DNA of 64,000 nt, from assembly GCA_035776755.1 (NCBI GenBank), contig DASTWS010000027.1, positions 26,912 through 90,911 on the forward strand. Reading direction: 5' to 3'. The position numbers and the translations under genes are program-made. Shown here one piece after another: positions 61,412 through 64,000 of this stretch. The DNA is from UBA11358 sp035776755 (GTDB taxonomy: Bacteria > Verrucomicrobiota > Verrucomicrobiia > Limisphaerales > UBA11358). The notes under the pieces were generated by a model that saw only the letters and a program-made list of their open reading frames with translations, ran no database searches and had not been told where the DNA came from. Numbering within the stretch: the stretch's first letter is position 1; every line of letters starts with the position of its first letter.

Positions 61412-61528
61412 GACACCTTTTCTTTTGTTCCATTTCATGCAGGTGAAGTTCCGACTGGGCCTTTAGGTCTTGCGTATAGCGCAATCGGCGCAATACCTTT
61501 TGGCATAACAGGTGCATTCGGATATTAA
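61412..61528 (+). pseudogene. Possible orphan C-terminal coding remnant
   Basis: From the GGCAGGACTGAC repeat to TAA 61526-61528 the frame encodes TFSFVPFHAGEVPTGPLG followed by LAYSAIGAIPFGITGAFGY. This reads like the Gly-rich hydrophobic end of a real protein, with no start of its own. Base composition matches the AT-rich lipoprotein gene that follows by 1 nt. It may be what remains of a gene cut by the repeat. Confidence 0.3.
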
Positions 61529-61529
61529 T

Positions 61530-61961
61530 ATGAAAAGATACTCATGCCTCCTTGCATTAATAGCAATTGTTGGCTGTCATTCTATGCCGGTGAATGAATT
61601 CAACTATATTGGAGAACTACCCGCTGGCATTGTTGCTGATTATCACACGGCTAAAGAATTTGCTGATGATTTAGCCGCGCAAGTCAATTTAAAAATCATT
61701 TCTGAATATACGAATAATTGGGGTGATGGTGGTGATATTTCATTGATTCCCAATTTTAAATCATCATTTAATGGTAAAAATATAACTGTCTCAATTTTCC
61801 CAGGTCTTTCATCAATGCAAGAATTTCATGTTTTGGTAAATGGTGATGTTGACGACCCAAACGCCCAAGCAATTGCTGCAAAAGCTGAAGAGTTATTTGC
61901 GAAGAAATATCCCGGGTATAAGCTGGAACGCTTTATCCGCTATCAAGGGTTGGCACCCTAA
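61530..61961 (+). CDS. Hypothetical lipoprotein, 143 aa, AT-rich
   Basis: A 143-residue protein from ATG 61530 (a GTG start at 61512 is possible). The signal MKRYSCLLALIAIVGC is a lipoprotein signal with lipobox IVGC. The mature part contains AKEFADDLAAQVNLKIISEY, FKSSFNGKNITVSIFPGLSSMQ and IAAKAEELFAKKYPGYKLERF. I do not recognise the family. It is on the plus strand, unlike the cassette genes, and its composition is clearly more AT-rich than that of the chromosome around it, so it looks acquired. The stop codon sits inside CCCTAAC, close to but not matching an attC R'' box. Confidence 0.7.
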   Translation: MKRYSCLLALIAIVGCHSMPVNEFNYIGELPAGIVADYHTAKEFADDLAAQVNLKIISEYTNNWGDGGDISLIPNFKSSFNGKNITVSIFPGLSSMQEFHVLVNGDVDDPNAQAIAAKAEELFAKKYPGYKLERFIRYQGLAP

Positions 61962-62135
61962 CAATGTATGGAAACTCTATTCAATTTTCTACGCTCTCGC
62001 CGTTGGCCGGCGATGCGTCAGGTAATAACAGCGTCATGGCAGGATGTGAGGGCCGACTACCTTTACCCACAGAAAAGCTCCAAGAAAAAGACCTAAGATT
62101 GCCGCAATGAAAGGATACAGGCGCGCGTCAGAAGC
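61962..62135. other. Gap between lipoprotein gene and array, no gene
   Basis: About 170 bp with no convincing frame on either strand. It separates the plus-strand lipoprotein gene from the first recognisable attC half-site. Confidence 0.4.
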
Positions 62136-62253
62136 ATGCCGGCGGATTGTCAATCAAAGCTGAGCCACGCCGCCGAACTGACGCGTGGCAAACCCAACGC
62201 TTCCCGGCAAATCGAATCGCGGGTCGGCGGTTGGCTCCAGCGCTGTGTTAGGC
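62136..62253 (-). repeat. attC site (E) with broken R' end
   Basis: On the minus strand R'' is GCCTAAC (62253-62247), followed by arms nearly identical to site A (GGCAAACCCAACGCTT-type loop shared). The distal arm GTGGCTCAGCTTTG is present, but where GTTAGGC is expected the sequence reads GATTGACAATCC. The recombination box is therefore lost, and the array is interrupted here. Confidence 0.7.
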
Positions 62254-62257
62254 GGCA

Positions 62258-62455
62258 TCATTTTTGTGAACTGACAATAATCACGGCAATAATTGTTCCG
62301 ACGGCAATCAATCCGATGATGCCTGTGCCCACCTCAAAAATAACACGATGCTGTGGTGTCCTCTTCCAACGCTCGCGCGTCCGCGTGCGATAAGAACTAG
62401 AAAAACAGCATCGCAGTAATGCAAAACCTCTGATGAAATAAATGAATATGGCCAT
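62258..62455 (-). CDS. Cassette gene 1: small one-to-two-TM protein, 65 aa
   Basis: A 65-residue protein from ATG 62453-62455, which lies 14 nt after the GTTAGGC of site A. It has a hydrophobic N-terminus (MAIFIYFIRGFALLRCCF), a basic middle (RTRTRERWKRTPQH) and a membrane segment (GTGIIGLIAVGTIIAVIIV). The TGA stop at 62258-62260 is 4 nt before the R'' box of site E. Position and orientation are exactly as expected for a cassette gene. I do not recognise the family. Confidence 0.65.
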   Translation of the reverse strand: MAIFIYFIRGFALLRCCFSSSYRTRTRERWKRTPQHRVIFEVGTGIIGLIAVGTIIAVIIVSSQK

Positions 62456-62468
62456 AACGCTCGATGCC

Positions 62469-62576
62469 GCCTAACGGACAAAAGCTGAGCCACCGCCGAA
62501 CTGACGCATGGCAAACCCAACGCTTACCGGCAAACTGAATGCGCCATCGGCGGTTGGCTCCAGCGCTGTGTTAGGC
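62469..62576 (-). repeat. attC site (A), 108 bp
   Basis: Minus-strand R'' GCCTAAC (62576-62570) and R' GTTAGGC (62475-62469). The arms GCTGGAGCCAACCGCC and GGCGGTGGCTCAGC pair with two extra bases (G and A) in the left arm. It is nearly the same as site E in its loop. Confidence 0.9.
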
Positions 62577-62583
62577 GGCGTTT

Positions 62584-62997
62584 TCAAAATGGAACATCCT
62601 CTGTCATGTATGGATGATTTGGTGGCTTCGGCGTCGGCGGTGGACCGTCGAGCGACTTGATAAACGCGATATCTTCGGGCGTCAAACTAAACCACTCACC
62701 TCGAATGTGCTTGTCAGAAAAGTAAAAATGAAATGCCTGCTCTAATCCGTAACGGTCATCCGTGGTGATGATGTGCAGAATCTCCGTCTCAAATGGCAAC
62801 ATGCCATCCAGAGAACGAACTCGCGAGCGAGCGTCGGCAGCGCAGCCAATCTTGGTGCCAAGCTGTGAACCTAAAAAATATACCTGGCCTCCTTGTGCCG
62901 GTGCCAAACCAGCCATCCGAGGACTATCATCCCTGTCCTTGCTGAGGTCATGCCTCAAGAACAGCGGCGGATTGGCAAGTGTCTTCGGTTTGCTCAT
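62584..62997 (-). CDS. Cassette gene 2: GIY-YIG/T5orf172 (MUG113-like) domain protein
   Basis: A 137-residue protein from ATG 62995-62997, 12 nt after the GTTAGGC of site B (longer frames run through attC). The domain reads GGQVYFLGS, KIGCAADARSRVRSL, then EILHIITTDD and YGLEQAFHFYFSDKHIRGEWFSLTPEDIAFI. That is the T5orf172/MUG113 branch of GIY-YIG nucleases, including the conserved Arg and the Glu in GLEQAFH. A proline-rich tail follows. The stop is 8 nt before the R'' of site A. Such domains occur in phage and mobile DNA; nuclease activity and a defence role are possible, not shown. Confidence 0.8.
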   Translation of the reverse strand: MSKPKTLANPPLFLRHDLSKDRDDSPRMAGLAPAQGGQVYFLGSQLGTKIGCAADARSRVRSLDGMLPFETEILHIITTDDRYGLEQAFHFYFSDKHIRGEWFSLTPEDIAFIKSLDGPPPTPKPPNHPYMTEDVPF

Positions 62998-63008
62998 GGT
63001 GTGAAGCC

Positions 63009-63107
63009 GCCTAACGACCAAAAGCTGAGCCACGGCGGAACAAGCCATCGTCCGCGACAGCGGAACTGAAAGCGCGAATCGCCGTTGGCTCCAGCGCTGT
63101 GTTAGGC
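63009..63107 (-). repeat. attC site (B), 99 bp
   Basis: Minus-strand R'' GCCTAAC (63107-63101), R' GTTAGGC (63015-63009). The arms GCTGGAGCCAACGGC and GCCGTGGCTCAGC pair with two extra bases on the left. The loop is shared with site C at most positions. Confidence 0.9.
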
Positions 63108-63116
63108 GGATGGACT

Positions 63117-63533
63117 TCAATAACAGCCACTGGAACTCCAGCTTTTGGTGGTCGAATCATAAACGCAGGTGTTAATGCCAGGACCAGTATAACGAAACAT
63201 GAGGCTATACGAATTGCTGCTGGGCCGATACCAAAACCAATCAAGGTTGGACTCTCCAGCAGTATCTCCAACTGCCGAGGAACGAGGCGAATGCACTGGC
63301 ACGGTCTGACCGCGAACAAGCAATGCCCTCGAATCCGATAAATACGATGGCACCAACTGGCACAAATTGGTGGGATAACGCTCATGCTCATCGTGGAACT
63401 TATCTAAAGCGGCAATCACCGGAGCAGCTGCTCTGTATCCAGCCTGCGCCTTGCGTCCCTGTCCGGGTGGCGACCAGCAGGATGTCAGACATAAGGCAAG
63501 ACAACCAAGCAACAATGGCACAGTGAACTTCAT
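63117..63533 (-). CDS. Cassette gene 3: predicted lipoprotein with pseudopilin-like domain
   Basis: A 138-residue protein from ATG 63531-63533, 11 nt after the GTTAGGC of site C. The signal MKFTVPLLLGCLALCLTSC is a lipoprotein signal with LTSC as lipobox. The mature part has AAPVIAALDKFHDEHERYPTNLCQLVPSYL, then DWFWYRPSSNSYSLMFRYTGPG and a Cys-containing end. The helix followed by RYPxxLxxLVPxYL is typical of pseudopilin-like periplasmic domains. The stop TGA (63117-63119) is 9 nt before the R'' of site B. Family role unknown. Confidence 0.72.
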   Translation of the reverse strand: MKFTVPLLLGCLALCLTSCWSPPGQGRKAQAGYRAAAPVIAALDKFHDEHERYPTNLCQLVPSYLSDSRALLVRGQTVPVHSPRSSAVGDTAGESNLDWFWYRPSSNSYSLMFRYTGPGINTCVYDSTTKSWSSSGCY

Positions 63534-63544
63534 GGTGTGAATCC

Positions 63545-63643
63545 GCCTAACGGACAAAAGCTGAGCCACGGTGGAACAAACCGTCGCCCGCGAATGCGGA
63601 ACTGAAAGCGCGAATCGCCGTTGGCTCCAGCGTTGTGTTAGGC
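63545..63643 (-). repeat. attC site (C), 99 bp
   Basis: Minus-strand R'' GCCTAAC (63643-63637), R' GTTAGGC (63551-63545). The arms and loop are close to site B (GCGAATCGCCG and GCGGAACTGAAAGCG shared). The left arm again carries extra bases. Confidence 0.9.
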
Positions 63644-63864
63644 GGATAACTTCTCATACCTCAAATCTCACTCGCAAAACAAAACTCGCAAACTCTCAGC
63701 TCTCAAATTGCCTGACGCTCGAACCAGCGCCAGCTTTGGAAAAACGCCTCGCAACGAAAAATACAAACTACTCAAATCTCTCGCCGCTTGTCGCGACTCA
63801 CGATCTCAAATATCCGGCTCGCAATGAAAGTTTCCGTGGCTTCTGATCCGAAAGCTCACAATCC
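63644..63864 (-). other. Cassette without a clear gene
   Basis: About 220 bp between sites C and D. On the minus strand no ATG-started frame of reasonable length exists. GTG and TTG frames give at most about 17-33 residues. The sequence is unusual in repeating GCGAG and TTTGAG units. It may be a non-coding or promoter/RNA cassette. A plus-strand frame (63571-63846) runs through attC and is rejected. Confidence 0.55.
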
Positions 63865-63957
63865 GCCTAACACAGCAAAGCTAAGCAGAACGTGACAGCG
63901 AGTCGTTGAAATGTCAAAGCACTGGCCAGAGCGTTCTGCTTCAGCGGTCTGTTAGAC
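63865..63957 (-). repeat. attC site (D), 93 bp, different arm sequence
   Basis: Minus-strand R'' is GTCTAAC (63957-63951) and R' is GTTAGGC (63871-63865). The two ends differ because R' belongs to the next cassette. The arms GCTGAAGCAGAACG and CGTTCTGCTTAGC pair with a single extra G in the left arm. The arms are unrelated to sites A, B and C, so this cassette had another origin. The cassette to its right continues beyond the window. Confidence 0.88.
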
Positions 63958-64000
63958 CGCGCTCCGCCACCAGCCTTCTTCCATCCGAAGGAGTTGGCTC

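Larger units (their letters stand above)
62247..63957 (-). mobile_element. Integron gene-cassette array
   Basis: Intact attC sites at 62469-62576, 63009-63107, 63545-63643 and 63865-63957, plus the R'' end of a fifth at 62247, bound four cassettes of about 222, 540, 536 and 320 bp. Each coding cassette has one minus-strand gene starting 14-18 nt after the R' box and ending within about 12 nt of the next R''. All sites carry RYYYAAC...GTTRRRY ends. The left arm on the minus strand has extra unpaired bases, which is the asymmetry of genuine attC. No integrase is in the window; it should be to the right of 64000 with attI. Confidence 0.88.

Noticed and set aside
62136..62393. Plus-strand frame of 85 residues in the array
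   Set aside because: It runs straight through attC site E and opposite the minus-strand cassette gene, with no recognisable protein features.
63571..63846. Plus-strand frame of 91 residues
   Set aside because: It covers part of attC site C and the non-coding cassette. It is antisense to the array direction and of low-complexity composition.
62469..63957. CRISPR array
   Set aside because: The repeated blocks are about 100 bp, palindromic and separated by 220-540 bp with genes. That fits attC sites, not CRISPR repeats of 24-40 bp with short spacers.

Overview
The window looks like a chromosomal segment of a Verrucomicrobia-type bacterium, probably near Limisphaerales/Pedosphaera. This is inferred from gene types, not measured. 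Supporting signs are a GFTLIELL prepilin with a C-terminal H-X9-DG motif, a secreted protein ending in an FFRL-type tail, a long GC-rich SMC, an HU/IHF gene, and palindromic intergenic repeats of a kind I associate with that phylum. It is Gram-negative-like, with LolA, LpxL-type and MMPL proteins.

Layout. 1-7610 (+): L-arabinose utilisation, with the end of a GH127 arabinofuranosidase, araB, araD, a lipoprotein mutarotase and a sugar ABC importer. 7604-10339 (-): cytochrome bd oxidase cydAB and a small unlisted ORF. 10426-14370 (-): a two-component pair, a PocR-AraC regulator and a cNMP-binding protein. 14388-18271 (-): radical SAM protein, small membrane protein, CbpA-like co-chaperone and an HtrA/Do protease. 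18413-28680 (+): a tightly overlapping operon for type II fatty-acid/polyketide chemistry resembling aryl-polyene/flexirubin clusters. 28683-50364: mostly housekeeping (HU, smc, initiator tRNA-Met, an arabinose-isomerase-family enzyme, aroB, M50 protease, trpG/pabA-like gene, panD, SOD, lepB, SDR, glgA, serS, AraC, prepilin, fumC, two-gene class I fumarase). 50717-60603: a second block completing the polyene theme: an aryl-acid ligase-like enzyme, GT2-DUF2062, a giant MMPL-acyltransferase-methyltransferase fusion, a condensation-like acyltransferase and a halogenase-like flavoprotein. 60604-64000: a low-density region of repeats and an integron gene-cassette array.

The most notable system is that array. 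At least four intact attC sites (62469-62576, 63009-63107, 63545-63643, 63865-63957) and two decayed ones separate short genes, all on the minus strand. Each gene starts about 14-18 nt after one attC and stops within about 12 nt of the next. Arm asymmetry (extrahelical bases in the left arm on the minus strand) and gene direction agree, so attI and the integrase should lie beyond position 64000. The second notable system is the polyene-like pathway split into two blocks about 23 kb apart, with unusual fusions and no ketoreductase inside either block. A third is a small mobile-looking unit, a four-helix-bundle (S23/IVS) gene with perfect 19-bp terminal inverted repeats, inserted between the two subunit genes of a class I fumarase.
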